A DNA stretch of 64,000 nt from Acidobacteriota bacterium (GTDB lineage Bacteria > Acidobacteriota > Terriglobia > Terriglobales > Acidobacteriaceae): positions 243,244 through 307,243 of the forward strand of contig JAJXZT010000001.1 of assembly GCA_021779935.1 (NCBI GenBank). The letters run 5' to 3'. The notes below the pieces were generated by a model. The model ran no database searches, had not been told where the DNA came from, and saw nothing but the letters and a program-made list of their open reading frames with translations. The position numbers and the translations under genes were made by a program. This document shows positions 32,791 through 41,492 of the stretch, piece after piece (position 1 is the first letter of the stretch; each line of letters opens with the position of its first letter).

Positions 32791-35325
32791 TTACGACGCC
32801 ACTTCCGCCGGCGGTGCAATCTGTTTGGAGAAATCGCATGTCTTCTCCTCAACCGCCACTTTCTTCTTACTTTTGCCTTTGCCTTTGGCCTTGCTCGCGC
32901 TGCTCCGGTTGTTCGGACACACCAGGAACGTTCCGTCCTTCGTGGTCTTCTCCGTCAGGTATTCGCTGCCGCACTCTGGGCACTTTTCCGCCACCGGCTT
33001 ATACGCCGATGTGAATTCGCACTCCGGATACCGCGAGCATCCGTAGAAGTTATTGCCACGCCGCGCCTTCTTTTCGACGATCTCTCCCGTCTTGCAATCC
33101 GGGCACTTCACGCCGATAAAGTTCTGCTTTACCCACTTGCACTCCGGGTATCCCGAGCACGACGTGAACTCGCCGTAGCGTCCATGCCTTAGCACCAGCA
33201 TCCGTCCGCACTGCGGACACTTTTCGTCCAGCGGAACGTCCGGCACTTTCTTCTGCTGATCGAGCCGTCGCGTCGTCTTGCACTCCGGGTATCCCGTGCA
33301 CGCCATGAACTGCCCGAACCGTCCGCGCTTCAGCACCATCGGACGCCCGCAGTTCTCGCAGTACTCTTCTTCCTGCTCTGACGGCATCTCGGCGTTGTCC
33401 AGGTCCGTCAGGTTGATCGGGTTTTCCTTCGTGAAGGTACACGAGTTCGGATCTTTCTTGTCGTAGGTGGAGCACGCGAAGAACGATCCGTGCTTGCCCC
33501 ACTTCAACACCAGCGGAGCCCCGCACTTTTCGCACTTCTCGTCCGTGGGCTTCTCCATACGCTTGATGTTTTCCATATGCTTCCCGGCGTATGCGAGGTC
33601 CTTCTCGAACTTGTCGTAGAACTCGCGAAGAGCCTCGGTCCACTTCTTCTGCCCGCCTTCGATCTCGTCGAGTTCCTCTTCCATGCGTGCCGTGAACTGC
33701 ATGTCGAAAACGTCTTTCAGGTTCTCGACCAGCAGGTCCGTCACCACCATTCCAATCTCTGTCGGGAAAAACTTCCCACCGCGTCCCGGCGTCTTCTGCA
33801 CATATCCCCTGTCCTGGATCGTGCTGATAATCGCCGCGTACGTGGACGGACGCCCGATGCCACGCTCTTCCAGTTCCTTCACCAGCGACGCTTCGTTGAA
33901 GCGCGGTGGAGGTTCCGTGAAGTGCTGTTCCGGCTTCAGTTCCTTCAGCGTCAGCTTCTGGCCTTCCACCAGCACCGGCAGTTTGTGCTTCAGCGCCTCG
34001 TCTTCTTCGTCCTTCGCGTCCTTCGCTTCCTCGTAGACCTTCAGGAAGCCGTCGAACTTCAGCACCGACCCCGTCACGCGGAACTGGTACTTGTCCGCGC
34101 CGTTCTGCGCGTCGATGTCGATGGTCGTCTGGTCGAACACCGCCGGCATCATTTGCGACGCCACGAAGCGCTGCCAGATCAGCTTGTAGACCTTGTATTC
34201 GTCGTCGTGCAGGTATTGCTTCACCGAGTCCGGTGTTTTCAGCGCCGACGTTGGACGGATCGCTTCGTGCGCATCCTGCGCGTTCTGCTGTTTCGATTTG
34301 TAGACGTTCGCCTGCTCCGGCAAATACTCCTTGCCGAACTCGTTCGGGATCATCTCGCGAACTTCCGCCAGTGCCTCGTTCGAGACGCGCACCGAATCGG
34401 TACGCATGTAGGTAATCAGGCCGACCGTTCCTTCTTCGCCCAGCTCCACGCCTTCATAGAGTCGCTGCGCCACCATCATCGCGCGCTTCACGCTCATGCC
34501 CAGCTTGCGTGAGGCGTCCTGCTGGAACTTGCTCGTCGTAAATGGAGCCACCGCGTTGCGTCGCCGCTCGCGTTTCTCCACCGAGCGGACGGTCCACTCC
34601 GCGCTTTCCACCGCCGACGTAATCTGCTTGGTCTCTTCCTCGGTCGCCGGTTCAATCTTCTCGCCGTTCTTGCCCAGGAATCGCGCGTCGAATGCCGGGG
34701 GCTTCGGTCCGTGCAGATGCGCGTCGATCGTCCAGTATTCGCGTTTTTCGAACTTCTGGATTTCGCGCTCGCGGTCGACAATCAGCCGCAGCGCCACGGT
34801 CTGCACGCGTCCCGCCGAGAGTCCTCGCCGCACCTTGTCCCACAGCAGCGGCGACACCTGGAAGCCGACGATCCGGTCCAGCACGCGCCGTGTCTGCTGC
34901 GCGTCCACCAGGTTCCAGTCGATTTCGCGCGGATGCTTGAAAGCCTCCTGCACGGCCTTCTTCGTGATTTCGTTAAAGGTGACGCGGTAAATCTGGCGCT
35001 CGCCCTTCTTCTTGCCCTTGCCGGTGTCGCCCAGTTCCTGCGCCAGATGTGCGGCAATGGCTTCGCCTTCGCGGTCAGGATCGGGCGCCAGGTAGACGGC
35101 ATCCGCTTCCTTCGCCATCTTCTTCAGCTTGGCGACGACCTTTTCCTTGCCGGGGATTACCACGTATTCGGTTTCGAACTCGTTCTCGAGATCGACGCCG
35201 AGACCTTTCTTAGGCAGGTCTTTTATGTGGCCCAACGAGGCTTCCACCTCGTAGCCTTTTCCGAGATATTTTTGAATCGTCTTGGCCTTTGCCGGCGACT
35301 CAACGATGACTAAACCTTTCGACAA
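32791..35325 (-). CDS. topA: DNA topoisomerase I with five zinc ribbons
   Basis: An 844-residue type IA topoisomerase that relaxes negative supercoils. The Toprim domain starts LVIVESPAKAKTIQKYLG and holds DPDREGEAI. The active-site Tyr lies in GLITYMRTDSVRVS near residue 307. The C-terminus carries five tetracysteine ribbons: CEKC, CENC, CPQC, CPDC and CPEC, each with a second Cys pair, versus three in E. coli. The start is TTG at 35325 with GAGGG upstream. A Lys/Ser-rich segment follows the last ribbon. Confidence 0.97.
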   Translation of the reverse strand: MSKGLVIVESPAKAKTIQKYLGKGYEVEASLGHIKDLPKKGLGVDLENEFETEYVVIPGKEKVVAKLKKMAKEADAVYLAPDPDREGEAIAAHLAQELGDTGKGKKKGERQIYRVTFNEITKKAVQEAFKHPREIDWNLVDAQQTRRVLDRIVGFQVSPLLWDKVRRGLSAGRVQTVALRLIVDREREIQKFEKREYWTIDAHLHGPKPPAFDARFLGKNGEKIEPATEEETKQITSAVESAEWTVRSVEKRERRRNAVAPFTTSKFQQDASRKLGMSVKRAMMVAQRLYEGVELGEEGTVGLITYMRTDSVRVSNEALAEVREMIPNEFGKEYLPEQANVYKSKQQNAQDAHEAIRPTSALKTPDSVKQYLHDDEYKVYKLIWQRFVASQMMPAVFDQTTIDIDAQNGADKYQFRVTGSVLKFDGFLKVYEEAKDAKDEEDEALKHKLPVLVEGQKLTLKELKPEQHFTEPPPRFNEASLVKELEERGIGRPSTYAAIISTIQDRGYVQKTPGRGGKFFPTEIGMVVTDLLVENLKDVFDMQFTARMEEELDEIEGGQKKWTEALREFYDKFEKDLAYAGKHMENIKRMEKPTDEKCEKCGAPLVLKWGKHGSFFACSTYDKKDPNSCTFTKENPINLTDLDNAEMPSEQEEEYCENCGRPMVLKRGRFGQFMACTGYPECKTTRRLDQQKKVPDVPLDEKCPQCGRMLVLRHGRYGEFTSCSGYPECKWVKQNFIGVKCPDCKTGEIVEKKARRGNNFYGCSRYPECEFTSAYKPVAEKCPECGSEYLTEKTTKDGTFLVCPNNRSSASKAKGKGKSKKKVAVEEKTCDFSKQIAPPAEVAS

Positions 35326-35409
35326 TGTACCCTCTTGTTCCCTTTATTCTGCAATTGAAGCTAGCACGATTGCCCTAAAATGCCAAAACCAGCTCTTGGC
35401 CATTGGCCT

Positions 35410-35799
35410 TCAGCCCTTGGCAGAAACCGTGGCTCCATGAACCGTAGGTTCCTTTATACGTTGATACAACGCCGTCAGCATTTTGCGAAGTTCTACAGTC
35501 TCCAGTGAAAGCTTCCCATACATTGAAGAGTCAAGCAGTCCGATGTCGTGCGCGAGAAGTAGGTGATAATCGAGTTCACTGGCAGATCCCATCGCAATTG
35601 CAACGAACCGCCCGAAATCTCCATCTCCCCATCGCCCGCAACCCTCTGCAAGATTGGCCCCAATCGACGCACTTGCTCTTCTAATCTGTCCAGTCAAACC
35701 AAATATCTCCGTGCGAGGAAACCCGGCGGTTACGCCGTACAGTGCAACGGTCAAACTGTGTGCACGTTGCCATACTTTTAGTTCGCGATAGTCTCTCAT
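35410..35799 (-). CDS. four-helix bundle protein (23S rRNA intervening-sequence family)
   Basis: The 129-residue product begins YRELKVWQRAHSL and contains GLTGQIRRASASIGANLAEG, the signature of the four helix bundle (S23/IVP, TIGR02436) family. These proteins are encoded in rRNA intervening sequences in some bacteria and free-standing in many others. The function is unknown. The gene lies between dprA and topA on the same strand. Confidence 0.92.
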   Translation of the reverse strand: MRDYRELKVWQRAHSLTVALYGVTAGFPRTEIFGLTGQIRRASASIGANLAEGCGRWGDGDFGRFVAIAMGSASELDYHLLLAHDIGLLDSSMYGKLSLETVELRKMLTALYQRIKEPTVHGATVSAKG

Positions 35800-35826
35800 G
35801 CAGGTCCCCGCCGGTCCGTATCGGCT

Positions 35827-35858
35827 TACTAATAGCTAATCGCCAACAGCTAAAAACT
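35827..35858. repeat. AGCTAA-type short-unit repeat
   Basis: Degenerate tandem copies of the unit AATAGCTAA / AACAGCTAA lie between dprA and the four-helix gene. Confidence 0.5.
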
Positions 35859-37016
35859 TCTTACATAATTCTTCCCCGCCAGCTGCCGTATCTTTCCCGC
35901 CATCTCCAGTTCAAACAACGCGGCAAATATCTCCGACGATGACAGTTGCCCCTCCAATTTCTCCACCAGCGTATCGATGTGGACCGACTCATCCGCCCGT
36001 ATTAACGCAAAGATCTTACGTTCGTGTGGTTTCAAATCCGTTACTGGCTGATCGAATAAGGATGCCGTCGTGGACTCCTGCGTTGCAACGCCGTGTTCCG
36101 CCTCCACCCGCAGACGTATGTCTGTTGGCAGCTCTTCCCACACGTCTTCCCAAGTCGCCACCAGCTTTGCGCCCTGCTTGATCAGCGTGTTCGGCCCCCA
36201 CGCCAGTTTGTTCGTCACGTTTCCCGGAACCGCATACACCTCGCGTCCTTGTTCCAGCGCGCATCGCGCCGTGATGCGTGTGCCGCTGTACTCGCCGGCC
36301 TCCACCACCAGGACGCCGTATGCCAGTCCGCTGATGATTCGATTGCGAATCGGGAAATTGTGTGGCGCCGGGCTTGTTCCCATCGGAAACTCGCTCACCA
36401 GCGCACCGCCATTGGCAAGAATCTGTTCGGCCAGCTTGGCGTTCTCGCGTGGATAGATCACATCCACTCCGGTGCCGAAAACCGCCACCGTCTGGCCCTT
36501 CACGTTGACCGTTCCGCGATGCGCGGCTGAGTCCACGCCCCGGGCCATCCCACTGAATATGATGAGCCCACGGGCCGCAAGGTCGCAGGCCAGCCGTTCC
36601 GCCATGCCCAATCCATAGGGGGTCGGATGCCGTGTTCCGATTACGGCAACCCCTGTTTTTCCAACCACTTCCAGTGATCCCTTCACGTAAAGAACCATGG
36701 GCGGATCATAAATTTCCAGCAGTTGCTGCGGATACTCTTCCGATGCCGGGCTCAGCAGTTGCACTCCCGCCGCGGTGCACTTTTCCACCTCCGCTTCGGC
36801 CAGTTCCAGCGACTTCCCCAGCGCAATCGACTGCGCCGCAGCCGCCGGCAATCCCGCCGCTTCCAACTCCGTTAGCGAAGCGCGAAAGATGTGCTCCGTG
36901 TCGCCAAAGTGCTGCAATAACTTCTTCGCCCTTGAAGGTCCAAGCGACGGCGTTTGTGACAACGCCATCCACTGGCGCGTTCCTTCGGACACACTCTTCA
37001 GCAAGGTGGTTTCCAT
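35850..37016 (-). CDS. dprA: DNA-processing protein DprA
   Basis: A 388-residue DprA/Smf protein that loads RecA on incoming single-stranded DNA during transformation. The N-terminal helical region is followed by the Rossmann-like core: VAVIGTRHPTPYG, SGMARGVDSAAHRG, GTGVDVIYPREN, LVSEFPMGTSPAPHNFPIRNRIISGLA and EYSGTRITARCALEQGREVYAVPG. A C-terminal winged-helix-like domain ends the protein (VHIDTLVEKLEGQLSSSEIFAALFELEMAGKI). Length and motif order are complete. Confidence 0.96.
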   Translation of the reverse strand: METTLLKSVSEGTRQWMALSQTPSLGPSRAKKLLQHFGDTEHIFRASLTELEAAGLPAAAAQSIALGKSLELAEAEVEKCTAAGVQLLSPASEEYPQQLLEIYDPPMVLYVKGSLEVVGKTGVAVIGTRHPTPYGLGMAERLACDLAARGLIIFSGMARGVDSAAHRGTVNVKGQTVAVFGTGVDVIYPRENAKLAEQILANGGALVSEFPMGTSPAPHNFPIRNRIISGLAYGVLVVEAGEYSGTRITARCALEQGREVYAVPGNVTNKLAWGPNTLIKQGAKLVATWEDVWEELPTDIRLRVEAEHGVATQESTTASLFDQPVTDLKPHERKIFALIRADESVHIDTLVEKLEGQLSSSEIFAALFELEMAGKIRQLAGKNYVRSF

Positions 37017-37140
37017 AACAGTCCCAAAAGCACGCGACGATACGCGCCCGCTACACCCCTGTCAAGGAACTGTGTACCAAGGGGCCGTACGCCGGTAATC
37101 TCCACACCTCCTCCCTCGGGCATCAACCGCTTGTTCTTGC

Positions 37141-37146
37141 TACAAT
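37141..37146 (+). promoter_or_regulatory. extended -10 box upstream of mqnA
   Basis: TTGCTACAAT gives a TGnTACAAT extended -10 element 34 bases before the mqnA ATG. Confidence 0.5.
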
Positions 37147-37180
37147 CCCCTGTTCCGCTTCTTCCTGCCGGACATTACTT

Positions 37181-38002
37181 ATGCGCCCTCTTCGGATTTC
37201 TGCTATCTCGTTTCTCAACACCGCTCCGCTCATGTGGGACTTCGAACATCAACCCTCCGCGGAGATCGCTGAAAACTTCACCATCGAGTACACCGTCCCA
37301 TCCAGTTGCGCCCAGGCCCTTCGCGAGGGCTCGGCCGACATCGGCATCATTCCCGTCATCACCACGGCCACCATTCCCGATCTCGTCGCCATCCCCGGCG
37401 TCGCCATCGCTGCCCTTGGCCCGGTCGCGTCCATCTCGCTCATCAGCAAGGTGCCCATCGAACAGATTCACTCCGTCGCCATGGACACTTCTTCGCGCAC
37501 TTCCGTGGGACTCACCACCGTCCTCCTCAATAAGTTCTTCTCGGGTCTCCGCGAGTCCGTTCCCATGGCGCCGCAACTCGACCCCATGCTTGAACGTTGC
37601 GAAGCCGCCCTGCTCATCGGCGACTCCGCCCTCACTGCCGACACAAAGGGTTACTACGTCTACGATCTCGCCGAAGTCTGGCGCGAAAAGACTGGCCTCC
37701 CCTTTGTCTTCGCCGTCTGGGCCGTTCGTCGCCAGGCGCTTGCGGAGATGAAGCCCGGCCTTCCGCTCGCACAAATCTTCCAGCGCTCGCGCGACCACGG
37801 CCTTGAGCCCGACAACATGGCAACCCTCTGCCGCGACTGGACAGCAAAGATCAACATGAGCGAGCCGCACATCCAGCACTACCTGCGTCACAACATCCAT
37901 TACTTCCTTGACGACGAATGCCGCCGCGGCCTGTCGCTCTACTTTCGTTACGCAGCCGAGTGTGGCGTCATCCCGCGCGCCACCGATCTCGAATTTCTCT
38001 AG
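37181..38002 (+). CDS. mqnA: chorismate dehydratase, futalosine pathway
   Basis: The 273-residue protein belongs to the MqnA/MqnD fold. It starts LRISAISFLNTAPLMWDFEH, the MqnA signature, and contains SCAQALREGSADIGIIPV and SISLISKVP. MqnA converts chorismate to 3-enolpyruvylbenzoate, the first committed step of menaquinone synthesis by the futalosine route. mqnC and mqnD occur in the same 9 kb, but interrupted by other genes, so they are not one operon. Confidence 0.93.
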   Translation: MRPLRISAISFLNTAPLMWDFEHQPSAEIAENFTIEYTVPSSCAQALREGSADIGIIPVITTATIPDLVAIPGVAIAALGPVASISLISKVPIEQIHSVAMDTSSRTSVGLTTVLLNKFFSGLRESVPMAPQLDPMLERCEAALLIGDSALTADTKGYYVYDLAEVWREKTGLPFVFAVWAVRRQALAEMKPGLPLAQIFQRSRDHGLEPDNMATLCRDWTAKINMSEPHIQHYLRHNIHYFLDDECRRGLSLYFRYAAECGVIPRATDLEFL

Positions 38003-38086
38003 CACCTATGGGTATATTCAGGGCAAAAAGCACTTTTGAGCCCGCTACAAGCGCGCCGGACTTCGTTACTATTTCCCTTGCTTTCA

Positions 38087-38110
38087 GCGAATAGCTGGTG
38101 GCTAACAGCT
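38087..38110. repeat. AGCTAA-type short-unit repeat
   Basis: AATAGCTGGTGGCTAACAGC lies 25 bases before the start of the small exported protein. Confidence 0.45.
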
Positions 38111-38134
38111 TCAATGAATCAAGGAGATTTCTGT

Positions 38135-38329
38135 ATGTCACTCAGAAAGGCCCTGCTCGCAAGTCTGCTCTCCCTGGCGATGTTCTCGATTCCGGCGATG
38201 GCCATGCCCGTAGGTCACGCCAGCGGCGCCGCCAAAACCGCCACTACCAAAAAGCACGCGAAAAAGACGATGAAGAAAAACATGAAGAAGGAAAAGAAAG
38301 CCAAGAAGCAGGTCAAGAAATCGAAGTAG
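38135..38329 (+). CDS. small exported polycationic protein
   Basis: The 64-residue precursor has a signal peptide (residues 1-23, SLAMFSIPAMA). The mature part is almost pure Lys/Ala/Thr with the pattern KKHAKKTMKK and KKEKKAKK, giving a very high positive charge. AAGGAG sits 8 bases before the ATG, and a terminator follows. The signal peptide closely resembles that of the HhH protein downstream. It could bind DNA or cell-envelope polyanions; this is an inference from charge alone. Confidence 0.7.
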   Translation: MSLRKALLASLLSLAMFSIPAMAMPVGHASGAAKTATTKKHAKKTMKKNMKKEKKAKKQVKKSK

Positions 38330-38345
38330 CAAGCGGTTGCGCATC

Positions 38346-38377
38346 GGGGCAGCCTCCGGGCTGCCCCTTCTGTTTCT
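38346..38377 (+). terminator. intrinsic terminator
   Basis: GGGGCAGCC pairs with GGCTGCCCC around a short CCG-containing loop and is followed by TTCTGTTTCTG. Confidence 0.75.
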
Positions 38378-38393
38378 GTGCACCCAATCGGAG

Positions 38394-38434
38394 GCCCCAT
38401 GCAAACCGCTTCTGCTTGAGTTTGGTGGAGTGGG
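38394..38434. repeat. degenerate copy of palindromic family I
   Basis: CCCCATGCAAACCGC and GCTTGAG are recognisable, but the right arm is interrupted before GTGGG. Confidence 0.4.
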
Positions 38435-38524
38435 ACAGCTGCTTTTGCGTGCCGGCTTCCCTCTTGCTCTTGTTTTTCCTTGCTACCTCCCGCCTGCCGC
38501 CTGTAGCTTTTCCAGTTGTTTTTC

Positions 38525-38554
38525 CAACGGCTAATAGCTCCTGGCTAACAGCTA
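38525..38554. repeat. AGCTAA-type short-unit repeat
   Basis: CGGCTAATAGCTCCTGGCTA and the following ACAGCTAC lie just before the ribosome-binding site of the HhH protein gene. Confidence 0.5.
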
Positions 38555-38570
38555 CTCCCAAGGAGACGTC

Positions 38571-38894
38571 ATGTCATTCAAGAAGGTTTTGTTCACATTT
38601 TTCCTGACTCTTGCTTTGTTCTCCATCCCCGTCATGGCCGCTGCTCCCGCGCCTCACTCTGACAGTGCGAAGAAATCCGCGGTCGCAAACGAGGACAAAC
38701 TCGACATCAACACCGCCTCCCGGGACGCGCTCATGAAGCTCCCCGGCATCACCGACCCTTATGCGGCGAGGATCATCGCAGGCCGTCCTTATCGCATGAA
38801 GACCGATCTTGTCCGTCGCGAAGTCCTCCCCAAGTCCGTCTACGATGGCATTCGCGAACTCATCATTGCCCGGCAACCCAAGAAGAAGCAGTAG
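38571..38894 (+). CDS. exported helix-hairpin-helix protein (ComEA-like)
   Basis: The 107-residue precursor has a signal peptide (residues 1-24, LALFSIPVMAA). After a short linker comes one helix-hairpin-helix unit: LDINTASRDALMKLPGITDPYAARIIAGRPY, followed by a second helical stretch and a KKK tail. This matches the periplasmic DNA receptor ComEA in length and layout. The family also contains proteins of unknown role, so involvement in DNA uptake is an inference. AGGAG precedes the ATG. It sits near dprA and directly after the polycationic protein. Confidence 0.82.
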   Translation: MSFKKVLFTFFLTLALFSIPVMAAAPAPHSDSAKKSAVANEDKLDINTASRDALMKLPGITDPYAARIIAGRPYRMKTDLVRREVLPKSVYDGIRELIIARQPKKKQ

Positions 38895-38913
38895 CGTGTG
38901 CAATTTCGCGCGA

Positions 38914-38944
38914 GGGCGGCCTTCGGGCTGCCCTTTCGTGTTTT
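38914..38944 (+). terminator. intrinsic terminator
   Basis: GGGCGGCC and GGGCTGCCC pair (one G-T) around TTC and are followed by TTTCGTGTTTTC. It is nearly identical in design to the terminator at 38346. Confidence 0.7.
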
Positions 38945-39008
38945 CTCTCCAAGGGGGTTGGCCGCCGGCCCCGTTCCCCGTAGAATGACATCACGTGGAT
39001 TTGTGACG

Positions 39009-40055
39009 ATGAGTCTGACTAAAGAACAAGCGCTTGATATGTTCCGTTCCGACGATCTTGTCGGGATCGGTATGGAAGCCGACGCCATTCGCCGCCAGAA
39101 ACATCCTGACGGCGTCGTCAGCTACATCATTGACCGGAACATTAATTACACCAACTTCTGCACCGAGTACTGCACCTTCTGCGCCTTCTACCGGCCGCTC
39201 AAGGGCAAGCTCGCCTCTGAGGGCTACATCCTCGACTTCGACACCATCTACGAAAAAATCCGCGAGACCGTCGAACTTGGCGGCACTGGCGTCCTCATGC
39301 AGGGCGGTCTCCATCCCGACCTCAAGATTGATTACTTCGAGAAAATGATGTCGGGCATCAAGCAGCGCTTTCCGCAGATTCACCTGCACTGCTTCTCCGC
39401 CTCGGAAATCCTTGCCATCGCCGAGTACAGCGAACTCTCGCTGGAAGACACCATCCGTCGCCTGCGCGACGCTGGTCTGGACTCGATCCCCGGCGGCGGC
39501 GCGGAAATTCTCGACGATGAAGTTCGCTTCAAGATTGCGCGCCTCAAGTGCCGCACCGAGGAGTGGCTTGCCGTCCACCGCACCGCCCACAAACTAGGCA
39601 TGAGAACCACTGCCACCATGATGTTTGGCGTCGGAGAAACCGTCGAGCACCGCATCAACCACCTCCAGCACGTCTATGACTTGCAGGAGGAGACAGGCGG
39701 CTTCACGGCCTTCATCCCCTGGACCTTCCAACCGCAGAACACCGCTCTCGGCGGACGCGGCTGGGACGAAGCTACCGCCGTCGAATACCTCAAGACGCTC
39801 GCCATCTCGCGCATCTTCCTCACCAACTTCCTCAACGTGCAATCCAGTTGGGTCACCCAGGGCCTCAAGGTCTGCCAGATGGGCCTGCGCTTTGGTGGCA
39901 ACGATGTTGGATCGGTAATGATCGAGGAGAACGTCGTCAAATCGGCGGGCGTCACCAATTGCACTACGGAAGAGGAACTCCGCCGCATGATCCGCGACGC
40001 CGGCTTCCGCCCCGTCCAGCGCGATACGCTCTACCGCACTTACTTCTTGAATTAG
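39009..40055 (+). CDS. mqnC: cyclic dehypoxanthinyl futalosine synthase (radical SAM)
   Basis: A 348-residue radical SAM enzyme of the CofH/MqnC/MqnE family. The 4Fe-4S cluster Cys residues lie in FCTEYCTFCAFYRP (CxxxCxxC, near residue 60). VLMQGGLHPDL, HCFSASEI, GLDSIPGGGAEIL and FIPWTFQPQNTAL match MqnC closely. It cyclises dehypoxanthine futalosine in menaquinone synthesis. The frame is open from 38898; ATG codons at 38985 and 39009 are both possible, and 39009 gives the usual family N-terminus. Confidence 0.94.
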   Translation: MSLTKEQALDMFRSDDLVGIGMEADAIRRQKHPDGVVSYIIDRNINYTNFCTEYCTFCAFYRPLKGKLASEGYILDFDTIYEKIRETVELGGTGVLMQGGLHPDLKIDYFEKMMSGIKQRFPQIHLHCFSASEILAIAEYSELSLEDTIRRLRDAGLDSIPGGGAEILDDEVRFKIARLKCRTEEWLAVHRTAHKLGMRTTATMMFGVGETVEHRINHLQHVYDLQEETGGFTAFIPWTFQPQNTALGGRGWDEATAVEYLKTLAISRIFLTNFLNVQSSWVTQGLKVCQMGLRFGGNDVGSVMIEENVVKSAGVTNCTTEEELRRMIRDAGFRPVQRDTLYRTYFLN

Positions 40056-40070
40056 CGGGGCGAAGTTTTT

Positions 40071-40122
40071 AGCTCTTAGCCATGAGCTGTTGGCTAAGAG
40101 CTAAGAGCCAACGGCTAAAAGC
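40071..40122. repeat. AGCTAA-type repeat forming an 11-bp palindrome
   Basis: AGCTCTTAGCC and GGCTAAGAGCT form a perfect 11-bp stem with a 10-base loop. Two more degenerate units (AAGAGCCAACGGCTAAAAGC) follow. It fills the gap between the convergent mqnC and hypothetical genes. Confidence 0.65.
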
Positions 40123-41391
40123 TTACTGCTTCCCAAACACCACCTTTGACTCTTCCCGTATCGTTCGCAGGTCCGCGTCGTTTTCCGCAAGCATGTACCA
40201 CACCAGCAGGTAGTGTCTTTGGCGCATCACAAATGCCGCATTCGATAACCTTCGTACCAGCGGATCTTTTTCTTTCTCGAACGAGATTACCCCGCGCAGT
40301 TCAATGAACAGCCGCCCCCGGATCTCCCCTACGTCGGCTTTCCGGATTCCTGGCATCTGCGACAGCCCTGCAAACAGGTTGGCAAACTCCGACGCTCCTG
40401 CTGCATCTTTCGGATCGCTCGGAAACGGCAACTCCGGCAGGCACGCCGTATCGAACGCCTCCACGATCACCATCGGATGCAGCAGGCTCACCATCGTCTT
40501 GCGCGGATCGTTCACCCTTACCAACACCTTCGAGCATGCGTTCCAGAACTGGTGCATCCTCAGATCGCCCGGCGTGCTGTCCTCTCCCCGCAGCAGCAGG
40601 TTGTCCAGCTTTTCGTTGCCGTTCTTGTCGATCTTCCATCCCCTCGGAAGTTCGTATGCGAATCCAATTCCGTTATTCCTGTAAATATTCCCTTCGAGCG
40701 ATCCTCCATCGATCTTCGCGCTCGGAGGATCGGCCAGCTTCGCGTCCACCAGGTCCGTCGGCAGCGCCGGTCCATAGTAGGGACGCGCCCCATCTCCCGC
40801 CATCTCTCCCGCCAGCGACGGCTCAAAGAATTCGATCTTCTCGATCGCCTTCGTCAGCACTTTCATGTAGTCGTCGTCCAGCGACCGCACCCTTATGATG
40901 ACGACGTATCCCTTCATCGCCGTGAAGTACGCGGTCTCTGTGTATGGGTTCTGGAACGACGATGCCACCGAAATCTCGTAGAACTTGTGACCGCCTATCG
41001 TGCGCGCCTTCGGCCCCCATACTGCGCGCTCCTGTTTCTTGCGCAGCAGTTCCACCACATCGTGCGCCGCCGTCTTGCCGTCCACGTCCGCCGATTTGTG
41101 CGCCGTAATCGTCAGGTCCGTCGGTCGCCCAATATTCAGCATTTCCACCGAGAGCAGCCTGTAATTGCCGCTCTCCTCCAGCGCCGCGCCCAGCGGAACC
41201 ACCTTCGACGTTGGTGGAATATTGACGGCAAATCCGAAGAACGCATTCGTATAGCGAGACTCCGACAGGTACCCGCTCTCCGGATACGCGCCCCCCGCAC
41301 CGGCACACACTCCCGCCTGGGCGCACAGCACCAGTGTCACCAGCCAAAGAATTGCTCTCAATCTCGCCACGGCGTTCCAGTTTACTCGCAT
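40123..41391 (-). CDS. exported hypothetical protein
   Basis: The 422-residue product has a signal peptide (about residues 1-27, WLVTLVLCAQAGVCAG). The mature protein seems to contain two similar halves, each beginning with a strand pattern like NAFFGFAVNIPP and NGIGFAYELPRGWKID, resembling the PsbP/Mog1-like fold of lipoprotein-associated domains. No catalytic motif is visible. The ATG at 41391 is chosen because it starts the signal peptide. The unrelated exported protein at 44016 shows a similar ICAPKGWVLDN segment. Confidence 0.8.
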   Translation of the reverse strand: MRVNWNAVARLRAILWLVTLVLCAQAGVCAGAGGAYPESGYLSESRYTNAFFGFAVNIPPTSKVVPLGAALEESGNYRLLSVEMLNIGRPTDLTITAHKSADVDGKTAAHDVVELLRKKQERAVWGPKARTIGGHKFYEISVASSFQNPYTETAYFTAMKGYVVIIRVRSLDDDYMKVLTKAIEKIEFFEPSLAGEMAGDGARPYYGPALPTDLVDAKLADPPSAKIDGGSLEGNIYRNNGIGFAYELPRGWKIDKNGNEKLDNLLLRGEDSTPGDLRMHQFWNACSKVLVRVNDPRKTMVSLLHPMVIVEAFDTACLPELPFPSDPKDAAGASEFANLFAGLSQMPGIRKADVGEIRGRLFIELRGVISFEKEKDPLVRRLSNAAFVMRQRHYLLVWYMLAENDADLRTIREESKVVFGKQ

Positions 41392-41492
41392 CACCCTTTT
41401 GGTGCGTGTACTCGTCTTATTCCTTGCAACGATGCTTCCCGCCGTCAGGTACAATCTCTACGCTGGCGTCTGCCGGTCGGGAATATATTCGG

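Noticed and set aside
32678..32852. N-terminal extension of the gene at 32226
   Set aside because: It reads the GAAACT repeat and a terminator hairpin; ATG 32678 has a good ribosome-binding site.
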